Shown here: positions 37,601 through 46,975 of the stretch, piece by piece | Numbering within the stretch: position 1 is the first letter of the stretch | Layout of the letters: every line of letters starts with the position of its first letter | Source: Latrodectus hesperus | Taxonomy: Eukaryota > Arthropoda > Arachnida > Araneae > Theridiidae | DNA: 64,000 nucleotides | Reading direction: 5' to 3' | Assembly (NCBI GenBank): GCA_037975125.1 | Contig: CM075860.1 | Coordinates: forward strand, 42,937,470-43,001,469 | Translations under genes and position numbers: made by a program | The notes under the pieces: generated by a model | Databases searched by the model: none | The model's input: only the letters and a program-made list of their open reading frames with translations | What the model was told of the DNA's origin: nothing

Positions 37601-39295
37601 GTCATCTATTATTGTTTAGAGAATTTGAATTTTCATCAGTTATATAGTAAGAGTAAAAATGCAATCAAATTGTGCTTTAATGTTCAGTGTCTTGAAATAT
37701 TTTTTTATTTTGATTTCCTTGCAATCTAATTAGAAAATTGATATCAGTGCATCCGGAGCACAGGGTAATGAAAGACACTTCAATTTGAAATTTTTTAATG
37801 TCTTAAGTGTTTTTCTTTTTTCATAAGGAAACACTAAGAAAAAAAATTTTAAATTTGCAGAAATATGTATAAAAAGTAAAATAGTGTTATATATATATTA
37901 TATAGCTGCTTTAGTAAAATTAGCAATTCTTTCCAATTTAAATTTTATTATTTTGATTATTGATATTTTTCTTAACATATACCATTTGATTCGTAATCTC
38001 TCTGATCTCAAATTCAGTAATTCGTGAGCTTGATTTCTATCTCAGAGGTATATATTTGTAAGTGGTTCAAAGTCCACTTTAAAATCCAGATTTGATGGCA
38101 GTAGCTCTCATTTGTAAAAATTTAATGAAATTTTGGATGATTCATATTTTCAACATTTAAAATGTTTTATCGAATTTTTTAAAAAATTTGATATGTCTGT
38201 CTCCATTGGATAGTCTTACAGCAAATAAACAAAATTCATTTCAATATTTTCATTTATTGAATACTATAATTTTCTTATCTATTGTAAATATTGAAAACTT
38301 TTTGTTTTCCAGAGCTTACAAAGAATTAAATATGAAACATGAGCCATTGAAGTTGATAATGCCTAGATTTGAAACCCCACTTGCTCCTCTTCAACCAGCT
38401 GTAAGCTTTCAATTGAATTTTAGCAATTTTTTGTATAATTTTAGGGACGTTTCAATGTAAAATTTTATTTCATATGTTAATCATTAAAAATCTAGATGTA
38501 TTATTAAAACTAGTTCATTTGATTTAAAATTAATTTTATAAATATATCATTTTTAAACTTTTAAATTATTAATCAGTTTGATTATATAAAAATTTTATGC
38601 TTCTGATAATTCAGGTATTTATATTCAACACTACTGTTATTTTTAAAAAAATTTTATAACTATATTAAAATTACAAAAGAAAATTTAACTAAAAGTTTTT
38701 AATAGTAACTAAAAAGTTCTTTTATTAAATTATTTAGAAGAAAATAAAAGTTGTAATAATTTCATATTTACATTCAATTATTATTAGTTATATATTAAAA
38801 GTCTAATGTGTGAAACTCTAAAAGATTTTTGTTCATTATATAGACTATGTAAAAAATACTTCAATAATTTTGGCTATCATATAATATTGCATAATGTAAA
38901 TATTTATGTTGGTGCATCAAAATAATTCAACTATTTAATGACTTGGATATTTTATTGAAATTTTTCTAATTTCTTATAGTCAGAGAATGAAGATCTCAAT
39001 TTTTTTATTTCATGTATTCTAACAGGTTTTTCCACCCTCATTTCGAGAACTACAGAAACCTTCTCTTGAACTTTTTGATTTAGATGAAGCTTTCAGCACT
39101 GAAAAGGCAAGGCTGGCACAGCTGACCAATAAATGCACAGATGAAGATATAGAGTATTACATCAGGGAATGTGGCGATGTTCTTAATATAACTGACAAAC
39201 TTCCCACAAGTAATCACGATGGGAAACATATCTTGGAGTATATCGTTAGTCAGGTTGCCGAATTCAAGAAATTGAATCATGCGAATATGGCATAA
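22923..39295 (+). CDS. IFT52: Intraflagellar transport protein 52 (complete, 11 exons)
   Basis: IFT52 is a core IFT-B subunit that holds the IFT-B1 particle together and is needed to build cilia. Coding exons are 22923-22946, 25515-25645, 25872-25959, 27386-27515, 30209-30350, 30543-30669, 31765-31851, 35115-35183, 35838-35992, 38313-38400 and 39026-39295. All borders are GT/AG, and phases agree at every junction. The 1311 nt give 436 residues, essentially the vertebrate length (437). The N-terminal GIFT domain (about 1-265) shows PGPREKFTVTE (71-81), TMGEGGE...TNINFLLEE (about 98-116), VYHKYHHPKE and FPLNRPV. The C-terminal part, which binds IFT46 in other species, shows FETPLAPLQPAVFPPSFREL (337-356) and LELFDLDEAFSTEKARLAQL. 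The first exon codes only eight residues, and the N-terminus (MAPTAANQFEGD) is the least conserved part. Intron 4 contains a dead Tigger transposon and intron 6 a TA tract. In an arthropod, expression would be expected in ciliated sensory neurons and perhaps sperm. Confidence 0.97.
24413..24670 (+). repeat. Repeat family R5, uninterrupted copy, in IFT52 intron 1
   Basis: Matches the split copy at 12285-12800 (CTAAGCAGTTTCCACCAGAAA, ATATTTTAGTAGTTTC, TTTTTAAACAATACATAAAG, then ATTATCATTCAGGGTATAA). The comparison defines the insertion in the other copy. Class unknown. Confidence 0.7.
24807..25350 (+). repeat. Compound SINE-like repeats related to R4, in IFT52 intron 1
   Basis: A tRNA-like start (GTGGTGGCCTTGTTGATTAG, then GTTTAAATCCCAACC) is followed by two diverged copies of a module containing TAATTTTGAA...GTCA...GAGCTTGCACCC / TAATTTTGAATCACACTCTG. 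The same module occurs at about 44526-44600 (GTAATTTTGAACCAAGGTCA, GAGCTGGCACCCTCCTCTCC). These blocks are GC-richer than the intron and contain incidental open frames. Confidence 0.55.
26618..26800 (+). repeat. Old tRNA-SINE-like remnant in IFT52 intron 3
   Basis: GTGGTAAGATATTATTG and CAAGATTCGATCATTG resemble decayed A and B boxes, followed by a C/T-rich body (GGCTTCTTCCCTTGGG) similar to 10005-10190 (CGGGTTTCTTCCCTTTCG). It is too mutated to define ends. Confidence 0.4.
27571..29424 (-). mobile_element. Dead Tigger/pogo-type DNA transposon in IFT52 intron 4
   Basis: The right end reads CAGCAGAACCTCGCTTAACA on the minus strand, the usual Tigger terminal repeat. The left end (27571 on, ACTTCACTTAACCAGTGTAA) is a mutated version, and TA flanks both ends (27569-27570 and 29425-29426). 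Inside, minus-strand fragments of the transposase appear in order: FNCDET with the first catalytic Asp (about 28950), a TAG soon after, MLGNKSMNDHHTLLF, KEVFGTFVKKYLLEKNLPL, LVKDNDTAHPPGL with the second Asp, NDQQ with the third, and an acidic tail (SLSEEEETD, near 28085). Stops and frameshifts separate these parts, so it is a pseudogene. It is antisense to IFT52 and wholly intronic. Confidence 0.88.
31588..31663. repeat. (TA)n microsatellite in IFT52 intron 6
   Basis: Uninterrupted run of about 38 TA units, roughly 100 bp upstream of the exon 7 acceptor at 31765. Confidence 0.97.
31852..35114 (+). other. IFT52 intron 7, no feature recognised
   Basis: About 3.3 kb of AT-rich intron. Two direct repeats of about 22 bp (AAGGATTAATTATTTGTAT at 33988 and 34019) are the only local structure noticed. 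Confidence 0.6.
35993..38312 (+). other. IFT52 intron 9 with two old SINE remnants
   Basis: About 36320-36470 and 38010-38120 resemble decayed S1 SINEs in the plus orientation. Landmarks are TTTAGAATCCAGTTTAAATT and GTTCAAAGTCCACTTTAAAA, which correspond to the S1 body motif GGTTCGGAATCCACTTTAAA. Otherwise the intron is featureless. Confidence 0.5.
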
Positions 39296-39408
39296 CACTT
39301 AAATTACATCAAATTATTTGTTGTATTTTTTTTACTTAATGGGAGACTGTGATAAATACACATTTGTGAGCACGAATTAATAATATTTATTAAAAACATC
39401 TTTTTTTT

Positions 39409-39414
39409 AATAAA
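39409..39414 (+). terminator. Candidate polyadenylation signal of IFT52
   Basis: AATAAA lies 114 nt after the IFT52 stop codon, the first consensus signal downstream. In such AT-rich DNA other signals follow, so the exact cleavage site is uncertain. Confidence 0.5.
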
Positions 39415-41688
39415 TGTCTATAAGATTTAATCCATGTGTCAATAGATGTGCTTCATGGTTTTTTGTTAACTTCTTTTTCAGTTTGCACTCTTAATAAGTT
39501 TGTGAATGGTAAATATTACTTGTGACAAATAACAATCATTAAAAGAAAAACCAAAGTAATATAAATTAAATTTTATTGCTACTTATGATATTAAAATATG
39601 CTTGGAATGATGTGGTTGTAAAAATTTGTATCAATAATAGAATATTCAATATTAAATTCATTGAACTTAAAAACTGTAATAAACATATGGATTTTAATCA
39701 CTGAAGATTCTTCATCTCAGCATAAAGTTATATAAAGTGTATATATTAGTTAAGAATGAATCATGAAACTGCCATTAATTATTCCGTCCAGTTAAAATGA
39801 ATTACACTATAAAATAAAATTTCCTGCAAAAGGTTCCACTTAATTTTTTTACATTTTATTATAATTATTATTTATTATGTCTAAAATTTTTTTTTGAAAA
39901 GTATAAAAGTTAATTGCAGAAGCAAAGGTAAATTTTGAAACAAATATATAATTAGTTAATAAGCAAATATTACTTTCATTAATATTAATCATCTATTATT
40001 TTAAAATTTTAAATTTGTCTACACTTTTATTTTTATTATTGTATTTTGAAATATATTTCTAATCGTTTTAACTATTTTTAAAGTAAATAAAATGCTAAGG
40101 CTAAGATTCCCAATGTTTAATTCATAAACTTTAAATTAAATATTGATAAAAACAAAATATGGATAGTTAACTTGTCTATTAAAATAGAATTCTCAATATT
40201 AAGTTAGTTTTTCTTTTCTTGTTTGGGTGGTTTTTTTTCTTTACATTTCACAAATAAGTTTTTGCCAAAAGTTTAAAAAGAAAATGTCACATTTGGAGTA
40301 GTGCTCTTGAAGCAAATGCCTATATTCATTAACACAATCATTTATTTACACCAATGAGAGAAATATAAGGAGAGACTTTTTTAAAAATTAAGTTTTGAAA
40401 TTTATTTGAAATCAGTATTTTTAGTGCAGTGTTTTTTCTTACATCATGCATTTTTTTGGCGACTTTTTAATCTAAATTTATTAATATGATGAACATGAAC
40501 AAGAGATTCCAATATTCTAATAATATTAAAATTTAAACAATGTTATTATTTACTTTATATAGTTTGGAAATTATCAAGAATTACATTTTTTTCTATGTAT
40601 GGTAATATTGCATTAAATTTATCAGATTCTTTAATATTTTCATATAAAAAAGTTAGTGTCAACAAAAATATAGTTGCCTATTTTAAAATTAAATAGTCTT
40701 TTAATATATGTTTCTACAAGTTATTGGAATTTTAATGTATATTTTTTATTATATTGATGTGACCTAATGCATTTCTTATGTGCCTTAGTCCTATAAAGGT
40801 AAAGTTCTTGATACATCATGTGTAGATTGTCAAAAATTAGTTTCTGCTAACTGATTTATTTTTTGAGATATATTATGAATTAAAGTACATAAGTAAAGTA
40901 TTTTGTATGTTGGCTAAAATCAAATTTATGGATTTGTTTGGGTTTTTTTATTTTTTTATTGTCATTAATATCTTGTGAAAATCAAATTCATTTAGTTTAT
41001 AATTGTTCTCTAATATAAAAATAATTTCATTAACATAATAATATATATTTATGCAGCTTGACCTTATATTTATAAATTACTTTATATATTATAACAGTAT
41101 TGTTGAATGGCAATGTGAATTGAAATTCAAATATTTATTTTAATTTATTTATATATATTTATTTAACTCTAGTCGTTTTATTAACATTGTTAGTTATAGT
41201 GTGCCATGGATGAAAGATTGCCCTAGAAGTTTAAATTTTATCAAGAGTTTCATTTCACATGAAATATTGAATTCTAATTAAAAATATGGGTGCAATTCTA
41301 TGCTCTTTCATAAATGTTAATATTTTATAAGTTTATTTTTTAAATCAATATTTTTTGTTATGTTTATATAAAATATCTTTAAAGATATATTCAATTTTAA
41401 TGCTCTATTGGTAAATTTTAATTTGTAGCATATAATTTGTCATATTTAAAATGTTCAGAAAGATACATATTTAGAGTATTGATTACTATGATTATATATC
41501 ATTTGGAATGTTCAATAAACATTTTCTTTTTTTATGAGCTTGAATATTGAATTACTTTACTAGCCATAAGCTTAAAAATATATAATGTCATACCGTGTAT
41601 ACTAATACCATCAAACCAAAAAATGATTTCGTATTAAGAGTGTTTTATTTTTCAAGATTTGTAATAATGGTTTATATATCCATTTTTA
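39415..41688. other. Intergenic DNA, nothing recognised
   Basis: AT-rich sequence between the IFT52 3' end and a mariner element. No exon, RNA gene or nameable repeat was seen. Confidence 0.55.
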
Positions 41689-41690
41689 TA

Positions 41691-42568
41691 TTAGGTCTAC
41701 CGGAAAGTTCTGTCCTTTTTAGAATGAAACAAAGGAATACATTTTTTCATACTTTGGATAAACTTTATTGAATAATATAATTGCCATCATTATATTTATG
41801 ACTTCTTGCCAGTGTGATGGCAATTTGTATATCCCATTTTTAAAAAATGTCTTATCTCTAGAGGCCAAAAATTGAACCAGTGCTTGTCTGATATCTTCTT
41901 CGTTCTTGAATTGTTTGCCCTGCAAGAAATTTTGTAAGGACAGAAACAAGTGATAATCAGATGGTGCTAGGTCCAGTGAGTATGGTGGATGCAACAGAAT
42001 TTCCCAGCCAAGCTCTGCGGCTTTCTGACGAGTCCCCAAAGCATCATGTGGCCTGGCATTGTAATAAAGCAGTTTGATGTCCTTCCTATTGAACATCGCC
42101 GGCCTCTTTTCTTGGAGTGCTGTTTTTAATTTATCCAATTGCTGACAGTACCTCTCCGAATTTAGCCTTTCGTTTGGTTTCAACAGCTCAAAATGTATTG
42201 GTCCTCGAATGTCCCACCATATACACAACATTCTCTTGTTCAGGCTCAACTTCGGTTTAGAGGTAGAGGGGGCAGGTTTTCCGGGTTCAAACAATATGCC
42301 CTTTTTCTTATGATGTTTTCATAGGTAATCCACTTTTCATCCCCAGTTATGATCCGGTCCAAGAAGGGTTTGATTTTGTTGCGTGCAAGCAGAGATCTGC
42401 ATGATGATTCGATCATTCAAATTCTACTCACTTAACTTGTGTGGCACCCATCTCGAATACTTTCACACAAATCCTAGTTTCCGAATAGGATCGGAAATGG
42501 TTTGTTGAGCTGAATACTTGTTGAAACTGATTGTAACTGGAGTGGACAGAACTTTCCGGTAGACCTAA
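41691..42568 (-). mobile_element. Internally deleted mariner transposon with perfect TIRs
   Basis: The first and last 25 bp are exact inverted repeats (TTAGGTCTACCGGAAAGTTC...), and TA lies on both sides (41689-41690, 42569-42570), the mariner target duplication. The element is 878 bp, against about 1.3 kb for full mariners. The minus-strand frame 42294-41719 codes the C-terminal two thirds of a DD34D transposase: WWDIRGPIHFELL, NARPHDALG, SLDLAPSDYHLF. The first Asp motif (ITGDEKW) sits upstream near 42340 in another frame. The second catalytic Asp of the usual HDNARPH is replaced (YYNARPH). The deletion, frameshift and lost Asp mean it is inactive, but the ends look mobilisable in trans. 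Confidence 0.93.
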
Positions 42569-42789
42569 TATTTCATTATTTTACAACCATACCTTGTATT
42601 GCTGCTTTATTTAAATCGACCTATATTATATAATTATAGCTCTACTTAGTGCTTTATATATATAAAAGAATGTATCTACTACTTCAATTATTCGTTTGAA
42701 ACCAGGTATGTTATTGGTATTTTTACCATGAGATGCTAGTTTTGAAGTTTGACTCTACCAATTAATCAAAGTCTATTTACTTATGATTT

Positions 42790-42885
42790 GGTGGTTTAAT
42801 TTGCTTCAACCATCACTTTTTGCACACAAAAGACCCAAGACATACTCTTTAAAGTGTGAATTCCAAATCACTATAAACATACACA
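42790..42885 (-). mobile_element. Old partial S1 SINE
   Basis: GGTTTAATTTGCTTCAAC...TTTTTGCACACAAAAGACC and GTGTGAATTCCAAATCACTA match the S1 tail and body, but the tRNA head is missing. Confidence 0.6.
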
Positions 42886-42936
42886 TGTAGGTTAGCATCA
42901 CGTATTTTTGAGAATTGAACGCTAAAAATGCTTCTT

Positions 42937-43108
42937 GTTTGTTTGTCGCTCAACGGTCATTTTTTGCACACGAGGGCTAATTAGACCGGGACATACGGTT
43001 TAAAGTGGATTCCGAACCACTACAAACATCCATACCCAAGGTGGGATTCGAATCCACTAACTATTGAACCGAAGGTAAGAGCGCTAACCATTCGGCTGCC
43101 AGCTCGGC
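42937..43108 (-). mobile_element. S1 SINE, young copy
   Basis: Full S1 layout with intact A and B boxes on the minus strand (the B box reads GGATTCGAATCCC). It is flanked by near-identical AAATGCTTCTT and AAACGCTTCTT, a target duplication with one change. Confidence 0.88.
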
Positions 43109-43889
43109 AAACGCTTCTTAAAACTGACCATTTAATTAAAGTGTATTCTACTCAAAAATTTTAGGCCCGTCGAAAGAATTGAGTACTGTAGATTTTTGCA
43201 CAATAGCACAACATAATTTGCTACATTTTTTAACTCGAGGAAAAATATTGAGTTTTTCTAATAAATGGAATTAAATTCTTAACTTCTATTAGCAGTTATC
43301 AGTCATTGCATTCAGAGATTTATAATGTATTGCTTATATATATATCAGAAAAATAAATACCAGGATCAGTGGATTTCAGGGTGGGTTATGATTGCATGGA
43401 TAGAGCTAAGTTACAAAAAGCCCTCTTGAATTTTCCAATGAAGTAAATTCATCTTGTGAAGCTCACTCTTACGGTGACATTTGTGGTGCGAGTGCGTGGA
43501 GAGTTATCTACAACTTTTGAGATTTGCAATGGAATAAGATAGCAGGGTGCACTTGCATGTGCTCCCTTTTAAGGGTACCATTTAATGTGTAAATGTACAC
43601 AAGGGGTACCATATTTAATAAATCACCGCATATTCTCGCATAGGCTGATAATATTAATATAATATCAAGATATATATATACAACTGAGTTAAGAGAAGAC
43701 AGCTAAAAATTTTAAGATTCGGTGAATTTGGAAAAAAAATGTTCTGTTGGGAAGGGGGACCATATTTTTTTAGTTTGGCTCTTTTAAATCCTTGAAAAAT
43801 GTCACCTATCTGGTTTCTGAGATAACATTCAAAATATTAATCCTGAAATCAGAAAAAGGGTAATTACTACTTATTACTATATTTTCAGT

Positions 43890-44300
43890 TTAAGACCTTT
43901 TGTGAAATTCTGTTTTATAAATAGAACAAAAATCTGTTGCACAAGCTGTTAATAAGATCAGTTTTAATCTATGCCGCAGAGACATGGAGTTTAATTCTTC
44001 TGTCGAGGAAAAAATAACTATGAAATCTATAATGATGATATTAAATACATGAACCAGAGTAGAATGGGATGGGCAGGTCACCTTTTCAGAATGAATGCCG
44101 AGAGAACAGTCCTTTAGGTCTTCAACACAATTTCCCTCTGTTGAAGACCTAGAGATAAACCTTAAGAAAAGATCAATGGACAGCCTTTATGTGAATTTTG
44201 CTGAACTTAAAAATAAGAAACTGGCCACTCGATTAATCGGACTAGAGTGGAATGGGAAAGACTTCTAAAGGCCAATGGGATTTTCTGCCAATGTTGATGA
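43890..44300 (+). mobile_element. Relic of a non-LTR reverse transcriptase C-terminus
   Basis: Across shifted frames the plus strand keeps AAETW-like and RMGWAGHLFRM motifs (near 44050-44090), which match the common retrotransposon tail pattern R-x-RWAGH-x-x-RM, followed by a region like the VFN...RP...W tail of such elements. Stops and frameshifts are frequent, and there is no intact frame. An inverted repeat GGTCTTCAAC...GTTGAAGACC lies inside it at about 44117-44149. Confidence 0.5.
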
Positions 44301-44390
44301 TTGAATAAATACTAATTCTTATTTTTCCAGTAATGTTGCTTTACGTTACTGGAAAAATTGTTATGCAAAGTTCATTTTATATAATGTAGA

Positions 44391-44525
44391 TATGTTGTTG
44401 TTGTTACTTATGACACTTGGACAAGCCAAGCTCGCTATGCCGTTGGCAGTGCGAATTAAGTCAAACGGGTGCGTCTTTCGTTTAGAACAGAGCACCACGA
44501 ATGTGGAAGTACGACTTTGCTCTAA
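44391..44525 (-). mobile_element. S3 SINE tail, minus orientation
   Basis: Reverse complement of the S3 3' part: CGAAAGACGCACC, TTAATTCGCA and CTTGTCCAAGTGTCATAAGT, ending in an AAC repeat (GTTGTTGTTGTT on the plus strand at 44393). It joins without a gap to an R4-type head at 44526. Confidence 0.75.
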
Positions 44526-44790
44526 TTAAGGTGCCTCGTAATTTTGAACCAAGGTCAGGTGACGAGGCCACACCTGAGCTGGCACCCTCCTCTCCACATC
44601 CACGCCACACCAGCGGAAGGACTTTGGACGTCACAGATTAACGTAGACACGTCCTCAACCTACGGAGTTCCAGCAACCCAGTGAAGGAGAGTACAGCGTG
44701 GTCACCCTCTCAACCACGGCAAATGATGCTTCACTTTGCTGAGCTTACGGGAAGCGGCATGAATCTACTGAGCCACTGGAGCTCTTATAA
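44526..44790 (-). repeat. R4 repeat head joined to the S3 tail
   Basis: Matches 5500-5767 in reverse complement over most of its length (CATCCACGCCACACCAGCGG, GAAGGACTTTGG, CCAGCAACCCAG, GATGCTTCACTTT, CACTGGAGCTC). Together with 44391-44525 it looks like one minus-strand element: R4 head, then S3 tail. Confidence 0.7.
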
Positions 44791-46689
44791 TGTAGATATA
44801 ATTACTATATATACTATATATTTTATATTAACATTTTATATAATTACTATATATCACACGACTTTTTGAATATGATCATAAATATGCTGCCATAAATATT
44901 TTTAAAATTAAAACAAATTTGGGATTTATCAAATCCTAGAAATTATAATATTGAGTTTTTTGTGTACTTAAATTTAACTTATTTAAATTAAATTTATTGG
45001 AAAGGAATATTGAGAAAATCCACAGTTTGAAGAAATATAATTTCATAAATGAATTTTTAATTCTTTAAAAAAAGGATGTTTTTATCAAAAGCAAGTAGAA
45101 TTTTGTATCACATAGTTTTTATTGTGATGGAAATTTTCACATAAAACTTAAAATAAGATCAAATAAATCATATTTTGTAAGCTATCTTGAAATAAAAACT
45201 TATTTATAAAGTATCATAGAATTTATGTCCATTAATTTTTTTATATTGTAAAATGCTTTTAATATTAATTTTATTACTTGGTAAAGAAAAAATTAAAAAA
45301 TATGTAATCAGTTGTAATGTGCAGAAACATTCACATGCAAAGTTTATTCGGCGTTTTATTAAAATAAATGCATACATTTTATAACAATATAGAAATAGGA
45401 AGACATACAAGAAAATATGAAATATCAATGCATTGCAAGTGGTCAATAATTGTATATATCAATATGAAAAATAGCATCTAACTCTAAAGTATGAATATTT
45501 CCCTTTTGTTCGTTTTCAGCACAAAATTGGCCCTATCAAAATACAGTAACTTTTCATCTTACCACACATTAATATTACATACCATTTTTAAATATAATAT
45601 TAGGATTGCTTGTATAAATGCAAAAATATGTTATGTACATGGTACAAAGAGATATGATCTGATTTTTTAATGTTTTACATAAATGTTTATGAAAAATTGT
45701 GTTGCTAATGAATATTTTGCATCCGTTGAATATTGCAATTTCAACCTTATTTTTATACTTAGAATCAGTTTTGGACATCAGATTTACATATAATTATTAG
45801 TTCGACGTATAACATCTAATGATTCTAATTTTAATTTTGACTCAAGAAAATTTTGGATTTCTTTTACAGATGAATGAAGTATGCAGTGAAATATAAAAAG
45901 AAATTTCAAATCATTTCTAAACAATAAACATGCAATGATTAAATGAAGGTTCATGACAATAAATGTTGAAGTTCATGAAGTAAAATGGAATCAAATAGTG
46001 AAATTAAATGATAAAATCTAATAAGTATTATAACTCCATATGGAATTGAGATACTTTAAGATGCGAAAATATTCTATTGTTGGGCAGATATATTTTTTAA
46101 ATTTATAATAATGAAAAGAGAGGAATTTTAATTCTATATGGACATCCATATTTATAACGGTGAAGTTAATGTATTATTGTGAAACAAAATTATTGAAACT
46201 TGCAAATTAATAAAAATATTTTGTAAAAAGGTTTATATTGAAAACAATTATTTAATTATTGAATAAAACATTTACTGTCATGATTAAAATGAATTTCTGT
46301 ATCCTCCTATGTCGACAAGTTGCTTTTACATTCCAATGCTTATGAATGATTTTCTGAATGATCCAATATCCCTTTAGTACCCACACATTTTGTGACTTTC
46401 CCTCTAAATTTCAGAGAAGAAATTGATAGCATTAAATGTGAACCATAAAATGTCAACTTTCTTAATTGCATCAATCCATGGTACCTTAGAAATAACCTGG
46501 AATCCCTTCCAGTTGTTATGCAGTGACGTTTGAAACTATGTCCAAAGTTAAACAGTAATGATATTTTCAATGCTTATTTCGCCCACAATTTTCGGCATCG
46601 AAAAATATTGGATTGAGAAACAGTCTGTGAAGAAGAAACAAGTTAAACTAATCTTTGGTATTAAAAAAAGTTCTGTGTACAGTCAACAG
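44791..46689. other. Intergenic or 3' UTR DNA, nothing recognised
   Basis: AT-rich. The 3' UTR and polyadenylation site of the GPCR gene at 46690-64000 must lie in here on the minus strand, but no signal stood out. Confidence 0.5.
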
Positions 46690-46975
46690 TTACATCTTGT
46701 TCTCTTTTGGGGCGTTCTTTTCGTTGTTCTGGATTGTGTGGCCGTTTCCGTTAGAGGTCGGGTTGAAGACAAACACCTCAGACATCAAGGTTTTGGAGTG
46801 GCTGGAGCCGGAGCGGCCGTTGCTGGAGCTGGAGTTGCCAAGTCTCCTTTTGGCTCCGCAGAACAGTCGGACATACGCCTGTCTGTACTGACGATTCATA
46901 GCTGCATATATGACGGGGTTGATGCAAGAAGACATCCAAGCCAGAATGGAAGCCACGACGTGCACAGTTGGCATT
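46690..46975 (-). CDS. GPCR last coding exon: TM7 and C-tail
   Basis: It starts after TTTCTTTCAG at 46976-46985 in phase 2 and reads R-MPTVHVVASILAWMSSC-INPVIY, then an amphipathic helix-8 segment (AAMNRQYRQAYVRLFCGAK) with a possible palmitoylation cysteine. A low-complexity tail rich in Ser, Asn and Gly follows and ends NEKNAPKENKM before the stop. The Ser-rich part could be a kinase/arrestin target, by analogy with the family. Confidence 0.9.

Noticed and set aside
38188..38460. 90-residue plus-strand frame around 38.3 kb as a separate gene
   Set aside because: It is IFT52 exon 10 read through into its introns.
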